DNA of 64,000 bases from Salinicoccus sesuvii (lineage in GTDB: Bacteria; Bacillota; Bacilli; Staphylococcales; Salinicoccaceae), in NCBI RefSeq assembly GCF_042648145.1, contig NZ_JBHRWV010000002.1, positions 248,001 to 312,000 on the forward strand. The letters run 5' to 3'. Below the pieces are notes generated by a model. The model did not search any database and was not told where the DNA came from. It worked only from the letters and a program-made list of their open reading frames with translations. Of this stretch, positions 1 to 7,653 are shown piece by piece. Both the position numbers and the translations under genes were made by a program. Every line of letters starts with the position of its first letter. Position 1 is the stretch's first letter.

Positions 1-2
1 AA

Positions 3-134
3 CATTTGATGATCGTCAATGGCAAAACTGAACGCTTTGAATATATATTGAAAGACTGGATGCCTTTTATAGAATACAGGCTTGAACAAGTGGAGTTGGA
101 GGAGGAACGCTATGGTGAAGATAGTAGTGGCTAG
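3..134 (+). CDS. murI: Glutamate racemase, C-terminal end (partial)
   Basis: Only the last 43 codons are inside the window; the gene starts upstream of base 1. The frame stays open from base 3 to a TAG at 132-134. The visible tail has the pattern H-x5-G-x4-F-x-x-I-L-x-D-W followed by an acidic end, which matches what I recall of the C-terminus of staphylococcal glutamate racemase (MurI/RacE), the cytoplasmic enzyme making D-glutamate for peptidoglycan. The next two genes are rdgB and a YfcE phosphodiesterase, the same neighbours murI has in S. aureus. It overlaps rdgB by 23 bases, which suggests translational coupling. Identity rests on a short tail plus context, so it is moderately sure. Confidence 0.55.
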   Translation, partial: HLMIVNGKTERFEYILKDWMPFIEYRLEQVELEEERYGEDSSG

Positions 135-714
135 TGGCAACAAAGGGAAAATCAATGATTTTAAGGCAATTTTTCCGAATCATAACATTGTGGGCATTAA
201 GGAAATTCTGCCTGATTTTTCAGTTGAAGAGACAGAAGACACATTTATCGGTAATGCTGTACTGAAGGCTGAAGCGGCTGCAGAGGCATTGGGTATGCCC
301 GTAATCAGTGACGATTCTGGGTTGTCGGTTGATATACTGAATGGCGCACCAGGTGTCTACTCAGCACGATATGCAGGACCAGAAGCGACCGATGAAGAGA
401 ATAATCGAAAACTTCTATCAGCACTTGAAGGCCAGGTGGACCGCAAGGCCCATTTCACAAGTGCGATCGCTTTAGCGATTCCGGGCATGGAGACCAGAAC
501 ATATACAGGTGAGTTGCACGGAGAAGTATTGAAATCGCCGCAAGGGGTGCATGGTTTTGGTTACGACCCTCTGTTCAAAACAGCAGACGGCAGGTTCTTG
601 GGCATGATTAGTACTGAAGAAAAAGGGGAAATAAGTCATAGAAGAAATGCACTCAATCGTCTGATGGAGGATAAGCAGGTCTTTAATTTACTCATACGAT
701 TCAATGAGGGGTGA
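112..714 (+). CDS. rdgB: RdgB/HAM1 non-canonical purine NTP pyrophosphatase
   Basis: This 200-residue protein hydrolyses dITP, XTP and ITP to the monophosphate, keeping deaminated purines out of DNA and RNA. The family signatures are clear: an N-terminal SGNKGKIND substrate-binding loop, the SDDSGLSVD block with catalytic acidic residues, GAPGVYSARY, and GFGYDPLF. Length is typical for the family. An upstream TTG in frame (82) is possible, but ATG 112 is preferred because GGAGGAGG lies at 99-106 with normal spacing and because the N-terminus then matches the family. The gene overlaps the murI tail and is followed almost directly by the phosphodiesterase gene, forming a murI-rdgB-yfcE operon as in staphylococci. 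Confidence 0.93.
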   Translation: MVKIVVASGNKGKINDFKAIFPNHNIVGIKEILPDFSVEETEDTFIGNAVLKAEAAAEALGMPVISDDSGLSVDILNGAPGVYSARYAGPEATDEENNRKLLSALEGQVDRKAHFTSAIALAIPGMETRTYTGELHGEVLKSPQGVHGFGYDPLFKTADGRFLGMISTEEKGEISHRRNALNRLMEDKQVFNLLIRFNEG

Positions 715-719
715 CGGAA

Positions 720-1208
720 ATGAAGATACTGATTGTAAGTGACAACCATGGTGAGCACGGTATAGGATATGAAGCATTTGGCAGAAATGCGGGAGAGTTG
801 AACATTCATCTTGGAGACAGCGAGTTCAGCTATGACGATACGGAAATGGCACATTTTGAACGTGTAGCGGGCAATGTCGATAACGACAGTCGTTATCCAG
901 TCGAAGGCTATAATGAAGAGGCGCAAGCTTTTTATACACATGGACATTTCTACGATATCAAAGAGAACCGCGAAATACTTGCGGACCGTGCACGTGAGTA
1001 CGATGCCAAGTACGCATTTTATGGTCATTCTCATGTGGCCAAAGCTGAGAAAGTCGGAGACATCTACTGTATCAATCCGGGTAGCATTTCGAACTCAAAG
1101 GGCGAATTGGAAGAATCATACGCAGTACTCGATACTACGAGCAACATCGTCACTTTCCTGAATAGGGTGCATCAGATGTTGCGTGAAGTCGATTTGGACA
1201 CGCTGTAG
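720..1208 (+). CDS. YfcE/MJ0936-type metallophosphoesterase
   Basis: A 162-residue cytoplasmic metal-dependent phosphodiesterase. The calcineurin-like motifs appear in order: SDNHG, HLGD, GNVD, THGH and GHSH, which supply the two-metal ligands. The natural substrate of this family is not settled; members act on artificial phosphodiesters and some on cyclic nucleotides. GTG 711 would overlap rdgB by 4 bases, but the GAGGGG at 705-710 abuts it. ATG 720 has better spacing and begins MKILIVSDNHG, so it is chosen. It is the last gene of the murI-rdgB operon; the next gene lies on the opposite strand. Confidence 0.87.
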   Translation: MKILIVSDNHGEHGIGYEAFGRNAGELNIHLGDSEFSYDDTEMAHFERVAGNVDNDSRYPVEGYNEEAQAFYTHGHFYDIKENREILADRAREYDAKYAFYGHSHVAKAEKVGDIYCINPGSISNSKGELEESYAVLDTTSNIVTFLNRVHQMLREVDLDTL

Positions 1209-1224
1209 ACCAGGGCCACCTGGT

Positions 1225-1458
1225 CTATTTTAGTAGAAATGATACCATCATGATGATCGTAAGAAGCAGAATGATCCATTCCATCGTATCGCTGTCTTTA
1301 CGGAATTTAATGGTGAAAGACGTCATGATGATCAGTACTAGAGACGCAATGATAAATATAGCAGATCGCATTTCGAAGTTCGTATATTGTACACTCAAAT
1401 ATAGGATGGAGAGAATAATAAAATAGGTTGCCAAAGACAGTCTGACAGTGTTTTTCAT
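1225..1458 (-). CDS. Small hypothetical membrane protein (77 aa)
   Basis: I do not recognise this family. The 77-residue protein is almost entirely hydrophobic, with three likely transmembrane helices (about residues 7-24, 32-48 and 60-76) and a short charged loop (KFRKDSDTME) between the second and third. A ribosome binding site, GAAAGGAAAAG, lies just upstream of the ATG. It is convergent with the YfcE gene, with only 16 bases between, and divergent from the DCC-family gene, whose start is 47 bases away. No catalytic motif can be seen. Confidence 0.6.
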   Translation of the reverse strand: MKNTVRLSLATYFIILSILYLSVQYTNFEMRSAIFIIASLVLIIMTSFTIKFRKDSDTMEWIILLLTIIMMVSFLLK

Positions 1459-1505
1459 ATGTATACTTTTCCTTTCTCTTAATCCTTAATCCAGGAGGGT
1501 CTATT

Positions 1506-1877
1506 GTGAATATACTTTATTTCGATGACGATTGCATTATCTGCAATCGATTCGCCAAAATCATTACTCGACTCGACCGCAAGGATATCTTGCGCTTCGC
1601 ATCGATAAAAGCACTGGATGGTATTATCCCGAAGCATATTGATTCCGTGGTTTACTATTCAGATGATCTGTATCTTCATTCCGATGCCATAATCGAAGTG
1701 TTTGCTGATACGACACGAATTGGAGCCATACGTGGGTTAAAGATTATACCGGTATGCTGGCGCAATGCACTGTACCGTTTCATTGCCAATAACCGCTATC
1801 GGCTTAATACGAAAATGGAATGCACCATTGACCATGAAGTCAGAAAGAAAATCATCAGTTCCGACAGTCCATCATGA
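1506..1877 (+). CDS. DCC-family thiol-disulfide oxidoreductase-like protein (DUF393)
   Basis: This 123-residue protein starts with MNILYFDDDCIICNRF, the DxDCxxC signature of the DCC (DUF393) family, thioredoxin-like proteins thought to have redox activity through the two cysteines (CIIC here). Function is not established in the family. GTG 1506 is used because AGGAGGG sits at 1493-1499, seven bases upstream, and no ATG precedes the motif. The length is usual for the family. It is followed 41 bases later by an acetyltransferase gene on the same strand and is probably cotranscribed with it. Confidence 0.8.
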   Translation: MNILYFDDDCIICNRFAKIITRLDRKDILRFASIKALDGIIPKHIDSVVYYSDDLYLHSDAIIEVFADTTRIGAIRGLKIIPVCWRNALYRFIANNRYRLNTKMECTIDHEVRKKIISSDSPS

Positions 1878-1918
1878 GTATCCGAATCCAACAATAATCA
1901 TTATAGAAGGAATGTGTT

Positions 1919-2470
1919 ATGATGATCATCAAAGTCGACGAAGAAATAGAACTCAGAGCAGTACAACAGAAAGATTATAAAATGGTATATGATACAGTCG
2001 ATCAGAACCGAAGTCATCTTAGAAGATGGCTTCCGTGGGTCGACTATATGAAGCGTGCAGATGATTATATTGAAATCATCGAAGCATGGCAGGAGATCAT
2101 CGATAACGGTACAGGCTTGCAACTTGGCATATTTTATAGAGGTGAGTTCATGGGCATGTGCGGCTACAACGAAATCGTTTCACTGAGTAGCCGGGGCCAG
2201 ATCGGGTACTGGCTCACTAAGAATGCTCAGGGTAGGGGCATTGCCAGTCGTTCCATTAGCCGCCTTGTATCCTACGGTTTCGATACACTCAAACTGAACC
2301 GTATTGAAATTATATGTGGTGTCCACAACTATAGAAGTCGAGCATTACCAGAAGCAATGGGATTTGTTGAAGAAGGTGTGCTCGCGGATTATGAGTTCCT
2401 ATATGATCACTTTCATGACTGCATCATGTACCGGCAACTCAAAAAAGAATACGAAGAAGCAAGGTTTTAG
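1919..2470 (+). CDS. GNAT acetyltransferase, RimL/RimJ type
   Basis: A 183-residue GNAT-fold N-acetyltransferase. The acetyl-CoA binding loop QGRGIA near residue 103 and the downstream LNRIEIICGVHNYRSR block are characteristic of the RimJ/RimL group, which acetylates N-termini of ribosomal proteins or small substrates; the actual substrate cannot be told. AGAAGGAA at 1906-1912 precedes two adjacent ATG codons (1919 and 1922), either of which could be used. It is the last protein gene before two tRNA-Arg genes and has no obvious terminator of its own. Confidence 0.82.
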   Translation: MMIIKVDEEIELRAVQQKDYKMVYDTVDQNRSHLRRWLPWVDYMKRADDYIEIIEAWQEIIDNGTGLQLGIFYRGEFMGMCGYNEIVSLSSRGQIGYWLTKNAQGRGIASRSISRLVSYGFDTLKLNRIEIICGVHNYRSRALPEAMGFVEEGVLADYEFLYDHFHDCIMYRQLKKEYEEARF

Positions 2471-2521
2471 AATTCCAAGCCCTTTAGGTGTAATAAAACA
2501 TTATTAATTTCTCATAGACGT

Positions 2522-2551
2522 TTGACTTTTGACCCGGAAATTGATTATAAT
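2522..2551 (+). promoter_or_regulatory. Promoter of the tRNA-Arg(TCT) gene
   Basis: A -35 box TTGACT (2522-2527) and a perfect -10 box TATAAT (2546-2551) are separated by 18 bases. The tRNA starts 17 bases after the -10. Confidence 0.75.
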
Positions 2552-2567
2552 TGTATTTGTTCGATTG

Positions 2568-2641
2568 GTCCTGGTAGCTCAGCTGGATAGAGCAATAGCC
2601 TTCTAAGCTATCGGTCGGGGGTTCGAATCCCTCCCAGGACG
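2568..2641 (+). tRNA. tRNA-Arg (anticodon TCT)
   Basis: A full cloverleaf can be drawn: acceptor arms GTCCTGG and CCAGGAC, a D arm with TAGCTCAGC and GGATAGAGC, an anticodon stem ATAGC/GCTAT closing loop CTTCTAA with anticodon TCT, and a T arm GGGGGTTCGAATCCCTC. The discriminator is G at 2641. No CCA is encoded (the next bases are TTC), so CCA must be added after transcription. Confidence 0.95.
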
Positions 2642-2650
2642 TTCATAAAG

Positions 2651-2678
2651 AACCCCATATATGGGGTTCATTTTTTTA
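2651..2678 (+). terminator. Terminator after tRNA-Arg(TCT)
   Basis: The stem AACCCCAT / ATGGGGTT (2651-2668) is followed by CA and seven T. It separates the two tRNA-Arg genes, so the second may depend on read-through or its own promoter. Confidence 0.8.
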
Positions 2679-2697
2679 TCATCATAATGATATCCGT

Positions 2698-2771
2698 GTC
2701 CCAGTAGCTCAGCAGGATAGAGCGACAGCCTCCTAAGCTGTAGGTCGGGGGTTCGACTCCCTCCTGGGACG
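2698..2771 (+). tRNA. tRNA-Arg (anticodon CCT)
   Basis: Cloverleaf with acceptor arms GTCCCAG / CTGGGAC, D arm TAGCTCAGC-AGGATAGAGC, anticodon stem ACAGC/GCTGT with loop CTCCTAA giving anticodon CCT, and T arm GGGGGTTCGACTCCCTC. The discriminator is G; CCA is not encoded. The sequence is very similar to the tRNA-Arg(TCT) 130 bases upstream, suggesting tandem duplication and anticodon divergence. It reads the rare AGG codon. Confidence 0.94.
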
Positions 2772-2790
2772 TTAAATGGCATGACTTTGA

Positions 2791-2826
2791 AACTCTGCAA
2801 CTTTATTGTTGTAGAGTTTTATTTTG
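2791..2826 (+). terminator. Terminator after tRNA-Arg(CCT)
   Basis: An 11-base stem (2791-2801 with 2808-2818, one G-U pair) closes loop TTTATT and is followed by TTATTTTG. Confidence 0.75.
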
Positions 2827-2951
2827 TAGTATTTGGTTACGTTATTATTAAAGAACTCTAGGTGTCTATTGAATAAAAGTAGAAGTCATTTAATATTTAA
2901 GGTATCTAGAAGATCGAAGGCCAAATCTTTAATACTTAAAGTCCTAGACAA

Positions 2952-3113
2952 TTATCTTAGCACAAAATACATAGTTATATATAATAAACATAGTGAAACA
3001 AAAAGCACCGAAAGCTTAGAATTCAAACTTTCCCTCCTATAGATAAAACTTAAAAGCATAGCTACAGAGGTCAGCCCAATCAATAACCAAATTACCGTAA
3101 ACAAATTCTGCAT
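2952..3113 (-). CDS. Small hypothetical two-helix membrane protein (53 aa)
   Basis: Not recognised. A longer open frame reaches 3221, but the ATG at 3113 has AGAGGTGTGA at 3121-3130 at normal spacing, and from there the protein begins MQNLFTVIWLLIGLTSVAML. It has two hydrophobic helices (about residues 4-20 and 33-51) separated by a basic loop YRRESLNSK. The region is AT-rich compared with neighbouring genes. It is followed, in transcription order, by the two tRNA-Arg genes on the opposite strand. The gene upstream on the same strand (3250-3987) is also an unknown membrane-anchored protein, so the two may form a small accessory unit. Confidence 0.45.
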   Translation of the reverse strand: MQNLFTVIWLLIGLTSVAMLLSFIYRRESLNSKLSVLFVSLCLLYITMYFVLR

Positions 3114-3249
3114 TCTTCTATCACACCTCTCATATAAGTATTTTTCTTTATTTCTGTTTAGCCGAGAGCAAACCTTAGTAAGAAATGGTTGAAAAATAGA
3201 ATCCGAAAGTATTGAGGTCAATGTGCAAAGAAGCTTTCAAATTAGTATT

Positions 3250-3987
3250 TTAATCTATTAAGTTTCTGGAACTGTACTCAAACAACCAAATATCGGGCTT
3301 CGAGAGTTTAACGTCAAATTCCTTAAATTCTATCGTTGCATGCCATTGTCCAGTAAATGAAAACTTTATCAATGTGCCATTCTGAGTCAAACTATAGTTG
3401 GCCGCACGCTGCTCAAAGCCAACGCCTCGTGTCGTTCCTGTGACAACCGAATTAATCTGTGAAATCGAGACGAATGTCGGTAGCGCTTCTCTGATGTCGC
3501 TTGATTGAGCAGAATAAGCGAAAGTGATACTTTTTTCTAAAGTAAACGACCCGTCCTCATCAACCCATTCTTGCTCATATTCTGAAGTATCGATTGGATA
3601 GCTGTGTGAAGTAGTCCCTTTTATATCCGCCTCTTCAAACCTTTTATTTTTAGGCACAGTTTCTTCAAAGGGTTGCATATCTTCTGTTGTATCCAAACTT
3701 CCTAGAAGATTTGCTTTTTCCACGAGTTCCTCGAGTGCCTTTAAATCTTTCTTTTCACTTGGGTGATCTGTTTCATTTAGATTAATACTGTTGCTAGTGT
3801 TAATACTGTTGCTAGTGGCTATAATGGAATAATCTAGTCCATGTTCAGCAACTATTTCTTCTATCTGGTCATTAAGTGTTTTGCTGGTCGTATCCGCTGA
3901 TCGGTCTAATTTCATTAAGATAGTACCTACACCAACCGAAATTAGGATGCAGAAAAAAAGCACTATTATCAGCCAATTTTTGGACAT
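3250..3987 (-). CDS. Hypothetical membrane-anchored exported protein (245 aa)
   Basis: Not recognised. An open frame reaches 4038, but ATG 3987 follows an excellent AAGGAGG with correct spacing and gives MSKNWLIIVLFFCILISVGVG, a signal-anchor helix (about residues 4-24). The rest (residues about 30-245) is hydrophilic, with an Asn/Ser/Thr-rich stretch near residues 48-62 that contains a short duplicated unit, NSINTSNSIN. No cysteines or catalytic motif are obvious after the anchor. The C-terminal half is beta-rich in appearance. It lies in an AT-rich stretch between the tRNA-Arg genes and the thermonuclease gene and may be strain-specific. Confidence 0.6.
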   Translation of the reverse strand: MSKNWLIIVLFFCILISVGVGTILMKLDRSADTTSKTLNDQIEEIVAEHGLDYSIIATSNSINTSNSINLNETDHPSEKKDLKALEELVEKANLLGSLDTTEDMQPFEETVPKNKRFEEADIKGTTSHSYPIDTSEYEQEWVDEDGSFTLEKSITFAYSAQSSDIREALPTFVSISQINSVVTGTTRGVGFEQRAANYSLTQNGTLIKFSFTGQWHATIEFKEFDVKLSKPDIWLFEYSSRNLID

Positions 3988-4370
3988 AATTAACCTCCTT
4001 ACAGATCCAGCTAATACTAATGGATTTTCTACCTGCATCTAAATATGCAGTCTATCTTACTATTATATAGAAATAAAAGGAAAAATAGTATGTATTATAC
4101 TTATCGTTTCTAGACGTTTGACGAAATCTACTTCTTTTATATCGGTCTAGTAAAATATTTAAATAGTCTATTCATTGATGCTCGTTAATTTTTTTCCGTA
4201 ATTAAAATATGGAAATAGATCATTAAACACCAATATAAAGAAATGTCATCCCCCAACTTCAATCCTTATACTAGATTTTTGTATAGATCTGGAATAATTC
4301 TGAAATAATACACAAAATCCTCTCTAAATAGTATAAAATGATGTAAATCGCATATACTGGAGGGGAAGCA
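3988..4370. other. AT-rich intergenic region between divergent genes
   Basis: This 383-base stretch separates the unknown exported protein (minus) from the thermonuclease gene (plus). I see no gene in it. It should hold both promoters; the only suggestive element on the plus strand is TATAAA at 4332-4337, without a convincing -35. It also carries TAGACGTTTGAC at 4111-4122, a second copy of a 12-mer found at 2515-2526 in front of the first tRNA. Confidence 0.5.
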
Positions 4371-5738
4371 ATGGGAACCTTTGTAGGATTCTTGATATTT
4401 TTAGGTGTGGTCACAACCGTCGCTCTGTTCGTGCTTGGTTTAATACGGGAAAATAAAGGTGGGTCGCATTATGGTATGTGGAAAGCATCGCTTTATTCTT
4501 TCATAACAACGTGTTTTCTCGTCATCATTCTCGGGGTCGTGAGCAGTGGTTTTAGCTTGGCAAACGTTGCTGCGCTGCTATGGGTTTTTGTCTCTGTCGC
4601 AATGTTTGTGTTTATTGCTCTCGGATTGAGAGCCAAGTATAGAAACGAAAACTCCCAGAGACACTTCAAGAGAGTTGGAATTACATTTGTAACCGGTTTT
4701 GCACTATTCTTCATGGCTTTTATGGTAGCAAATGAAGTAACGGATCCTGTAGACCAGACTGCGTCAGCGGACGAAGAAAGTGAAGAACTGACAGAGGAAG
4801 CGACTGAAAAAGTCACAGAAGAGTCAACTGAAGAAACGAAAACAGAGGAAGAGAAGGTTGCTGCAGAGAAAGAAGCTGAAGAAGAAAGAGCCGCTAAAGA
4901 AGCAGAAGAGCAAGAAAAAGAGGCAGCTAAGGAGAAAAAAGAGAAAGAAGAGTCCATCGAGGCTGATAAAGCCAAGGAAGAATCGGTAGAAAAAGCAAAA
5001 GCTGAAGAAGAGAAGTCAATCGAAGAAGAAAAGGCGGCGGAAGCGAAAGCTGAGAAAGCGGCCAAAAAAGAAGTAGCACCTAAAGAAGGATTGATTCCTG
5101 TCAATCTATACAGGGTTGTTGACGGAGATACAGTCAACGTACTTGACGATGAGGGTAATGAAATGAAACTCAGACTACTTCTGATTGATACACCTGAAAC
5201 GGTACATCCGAATAAACCAGTCGAGCCATTCGGCAAAGATGCTTCTGCACGATTAACGGATCTATTGAATGCTGCAGATCAGCTATATATCGAATATGAT
5301 GATGGAGCGAAAACGGATCGCTATGACAGACAACTTGTATATCTATATGCTGACGATGTCAGTGTACATGAAGTACTTCTCGAAGAAGGGCTAGCACGCG
5401 TCGGATACATCTACGAGCAACAAAGGTATTTATCTGAATTCCGCGCGGCGGAGCAGAAAGCGAAAGATCAGCAGATTGGTGTATGGTCCATACCAGGTTA
5501 TGTAAACGTTGGCGGAGAAGGCTTCAATAGTGAGGAGCCCGAAGCAGAACCAACAAGCGAACCGGCTACGAGTGAACCAGCGACATCTGAGCCGGCAACA
5601 AGTGAACCAGCTCAAACACCTGAAATATTCGATAATTGCACACACCTGAAAGGAACCTATCCGGATGGTGTTCCACAAGGTCATCCTGCTTATCAACCTA
5701 AAATGGATAGAGATAAAGATGGTTGGGCATGTGAATAG
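4371..5738 (+). CDS. Membrane-tethered thermonuclease with Excalibur domain
   Basis: A 455-residue surface nuclease. Order of parts: four likely transmembrane helices (about residues 3-22, 39-60, 63-85, 99-118); a long Glu/Lys/Ala-rich, probably coiled-coil stalk (about 125-238); a staphylococcal-nuclease (SNase) domain (about 243-385); a SEPAT-type linker repeated in tandem (about 390-417); and a C-terminal Excalibur calcium-binding motif ending DRDKDGWACE. In the SNase domain the catalytic equivalents of Arg35, Glu43 and Arg87 are present (RLLLIDTPE and TDRYDRQLVY), so it is predicted active, degrading DNA or RNA with Ca2+. GGAGGGG precedes ATG 4371. The multi-helix anchor is unlike the single signal peptide of secreted Nuc. 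The nuclease domain should lie outside the cell, although topology is inferred. Confidence 0.88.
   Translation: MGTFVGFLIFLGVVTTVALFVLGLIRENKGGSHYGMWKASLYSFITTCFLVIILGVVSSGFSLANVAALLWVFVSVAMFVFIALGLRAKYRNENSQRHFKRVGITFVTGFALFFMAFMVANEVTDPVDQTASADEESEELTEEATEKVTEESTEETKTEEEKVAAEKEAEEERAAKEAEEQEKEAAKEKKEKEESIEADKAKEESVEKAKAEEEKSIEEEKAAEAKAEKAAKKEVAPKEGLIPVNLYRVVDGDTVNVLDDEGNEMKLRLLLIDTPETVHPNKPVEPFGKDASARLTDLLNAADQLYIEYDDGAKTDRYDRQLVYLYADDVSVHEVLLEEGLARVGYIYEQQRYLSEFRAAEQKAKDQQIGVWSIPGYVNVGGEGFNSEEPEAEPTSEPATSEPATSEPATSEPAQTPEIFDNCTHLKGTYPDGVPQGHPAYQPKMDRDKDGWACE
5555..5619 (+). repeat. In-gene tandem repeat encoding SEPAT units
   Basis: Inside the thermonuclease gene, four successive units encode TSEPA. 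Codon use differs between units, which points to purifying retention of the linker rather than a very recent slippage event. Confidence 0.8.
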
Positions 5739-5753
5739 AATACATTAGTAGTG

Positions 5754-5785
5754 ATCCTCTCTAGTTAAATAGGGGGGATTTTTTA
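5754..5785 (+). terminator. Terminator after the thermonuclease gene
   Basis: ATCCTCTCTA (5754-5763) pairs with TAGGGGGGAT (5770-5779), including G-U pairs, and is followed by a T run. Confidence 0.65.
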
Positions 5786-5945
5786 TAAAGATTAGCGTTG
5801 TCTGCAATCGAGTGCATACAACGTTTAGCCATAATCACTGAATTTAATAATATTGAGTTTGCAATCCATCAACCTATTAAAACTTTCTTTTTATCAAAAA
5901 ATCGAGGAAGACACTTCTTAGATGGCTTAAATCCTTCATCTTTCA

Positions 5946-5973
5946 TTTTACAAACCCCGCTCCCTTCTATAAA
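5946..5973 (+). promoter_or_regulatory. Candidate promoter of the NUDIX gene
   Basis: TTTTAC (5946-5951), 16 bases, TATAAA (5968-5973), ending 32 bases before the ATG. The 160 bases upstream, after the preceding terminator, hold nothing else I can support. Confidence 0.45.
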
Positions 5974-6005
5974 CTTGTAATGAATTTATGAAAAGGAGAA
6001 TACGC

Positions 6006-6623
6006 ATGAGCAAATTTGACGAACCTATTCTCGTAGTACCGAGGGATGTTCTTTTTAATAATGAGGCGAATGCCTTCAATGGTTTTATCGGCATGAATGA
6101 TAGAAGGTACAATAATATACTTTCAACTTTCCCTAAGTTCGAGATTAAGCGCCGTGGGGACATGGAAGAAGATCCAGCGTATAAGCAGCTGGTCGGCTAT
6201 GTTATCATATCTTCCGATAATGGCAAAACACTTGTATACAAGCGTTTATCCGGTGGTGGCGAAGCACGCTTACATGGAATGCTGTCGATTGGTGTCGGCG
6301 GGCATATGAACGATGTACCGGATGCGTCAGGAATTGAAGAGAAGCTCTACATCAATGCAGCAAGGGAACTCTCTGAGGAAGTTGGACTGTCCCAAGAGCA
6401 GCTTGAGGATATTGAAATCGTCGGTCTGATCAACGACGATGACAACGCGGTCGGTCGTGTGCATATCGGGGTAGTATTCAAGGTGACAGTGGAAGAAGCG
6501 GATGTCGCTTCGCATGAAGAAGACACACTCGAACTGATATGGGAGCACGATGCTAAACTGTCTGAAAGGTCACCTTATGAATCGTGGAGTGAACTGATCA
6601 TCAGAGATGCCTATGAAAGATAA
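6006..6623 (+). CDS. NUDIX-domain hydrolase
   Basis: A 205-residue protein with a NUDIX box around residues 100-130: GVGGHMNDV, then an insert, then AARELSEEVGL, matching the G-x5-E-x7-RE-x2-EE-x-G pattern with a longer first spacer. Family members hydrolyse nucleoside diphosphates linked to another group; the substrate here is unknown. The N-terminal 60 residues (PILVVPRDVLF, GFIGM) match no function I know. AAGGAG at 5993-5998 selects ATG 6006 over an earlier in-frame ATG at 5988. The last 17 bases overlap the next gene, so the two are probably translated together. Confidence 0.8.
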   Translation: MSKFDEPILVVPRDVLFNNEANAFNGFIGMNDRRYNNILSTFPKFEIKRRGDMEEDPAYKQLVGYVIISSDNGKTLVYKRLSGGGEARLHGMLSIGVGGHMNDVPDASGIEEKLYINAARELSEEVGLSQEQLEDIEIVGLINDDDNAVGRVHIGVVFKVTVEEADVASHEEDTLELIWEHDAKLSERSPYESWSELIIRDAYER

Positions 6624-7560
6624 GATCGTCTCCCACCGCAGGTTTCTCCAAAAGATGGAGCGGGATCTGGATCACGACTTCAGCAACGGTGAGTACTCCA
6701 CCTTCATTTCCAAATTCAAGATGTATGCCGAGCAACAGGTACCGGATATTTCTTTTATGGAAAAATTCTATGAATCGCTATCAAATGAAGATCGGCACGA
6801 TGAAGTGATGGAATATGCACTGCTGCAGATGAATGAAGGTGTTGGCAATTATGACGTCCATATGCATCACCTCTTGAAATCATTACTGAAGCAAGAGCGC
6901 TATTTCGAAGTGATTGAGTTCTCCGATCATCTTATGGAAGAAGATATTCCTCAGCGCTTCCGTATTGATGTTGCGGCATTCAGACATGAGGCGAAGCGAG
7001 CAATGGATAAAAAAATGGCGCAGGTCAATGAACCTGAGACTGAGGCACGTGTTGTATCCATTTCAGAATTCGAGCAGATGCCTGACTTTGAAAAGATGGA
7101 ATTTTTAAGAGGGCTCATTGAAAGCCTAGATGTCTACAATAAGGATATGATACGGAAGGCAGTACCGGCTGAGCACAACTATACATGTCTGACCTTCATG
7201 TTGCTTTATCTGAGGGCAATAGAAGATCAAGAGCCGATTAATGTGTTGAAGATAGGGCAGGAAATTGAAGTTGTGCCAGCGGAATTACCGGAACTTGAAG
7301 AGAGTCCACTTTTCAACAACGTGCGCCAACTTGTAATGGAAGAAGTGGAGAACCGCATACCTGAGTTCAGAGACGCGGCAGAAGGCATGCTGATGTCCCA
7401 TGCGGTTCACTGCTATCCAGTATTCCCGTCATTCGACGATGAAGCACTCTACCGTGGATATATGAGTGAGCTGTACGACATGCTTAATCTGGACCATGAT
7501 TTAGAAACAGATGAGGCAGTAATTGATTGGATCCGGCAAGTTGAACAATCGATGGCTTGA
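6607..7560 (+). CDS. Hypothetical alpha-helical (TPR-like) protein
   Basis: A 317-residue cytoplasmic protein, acidic and predicted mostly helical, resembling uncharacterised TPR-like proteins encoded before tig in staphylococci. Visible features are repeated helix pairs in the first half (residues about 10-135), a linker rich in E/P around 137-150, and a C-terminal half starting ISEFEQMPDFEKMEF. There are no enzyme motifs, transmembrane segments or signal peptide. The start overlaps the NUDIX gene by 17 bases; an alternative ATG lies at 6613. A good promoter lies between it and tig, so it is probably the last gene of the NUDIX operon. Confidence 0.65.
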   Translation: MPMKDKIVSHRRFLQKMERDLDHDFSNGEYSTFISKFKMYAEQQVPDISFMEKFYESLSNEDRHDEVMEYALLQMNEGVGNYDVHMHHLLKSLLKQERYFEVIEFSDHLMEEDIPQRFRIDVAAFRHEAKRAMDKKMAQVNEPETEARVVSISEFEQMPDFEKMEFLRGLIESLDVYNKDMIRKAVPAEHNYTCLTFMLLYLRAIEDQEPINVLKIGQEIEVVPAELPELEESPLFNNVRQLVMEEVENRIPEFRDAAEGMLMSHAVHCYPVFPSFDDEALYRGYMSELYDMLNLDHDLETDEAVIDWIRQVEQSMA

Positions 7561-7581
7561 AACCACGTGCGAAATCAAATG

Positions 7582-7610
7582 TTGGATATAAAAAAGTGAT
7601 ATGTTATACT
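7582..7610 (+). promoter_or_regulatory. Promoter of tig
   Basis: TTGGAT (7582-7587), spacer of 17 bases, TATACT (7605-7610); about 43 bases before the tig ATG. Confidence 0.7.
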
Positions 7611-7653
7611 ATATTGGTTAATTGAAATTACGTATTTACGGAGGAATTAGATT

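Noticed and set aside
2833..3042. 69-residue plus-strand frame after the tRNA-Arg genes
   Set aside because: No ribosome binding site, AT-rich low-complexity composition, and it overlaps the better supported minus-strand membrane protein.
4493..5236. A 247-residue Ser/Ala-rich frame antisense to the thermonuclease gene
   Set aside because: It is the mirror of the Glu/Lys/Ala stalk codons; repeats of GAA/GAG read as Ser/Phe codons on the other strand. There is no start signal.
5798..5980. 60-residue open frame between the thermonuclease and NUDIX genes
   Set aside because: Starts at a non-ATG codon without a ribosome binding site, has no recognisable features, and covers the likely NUDIX promoter.
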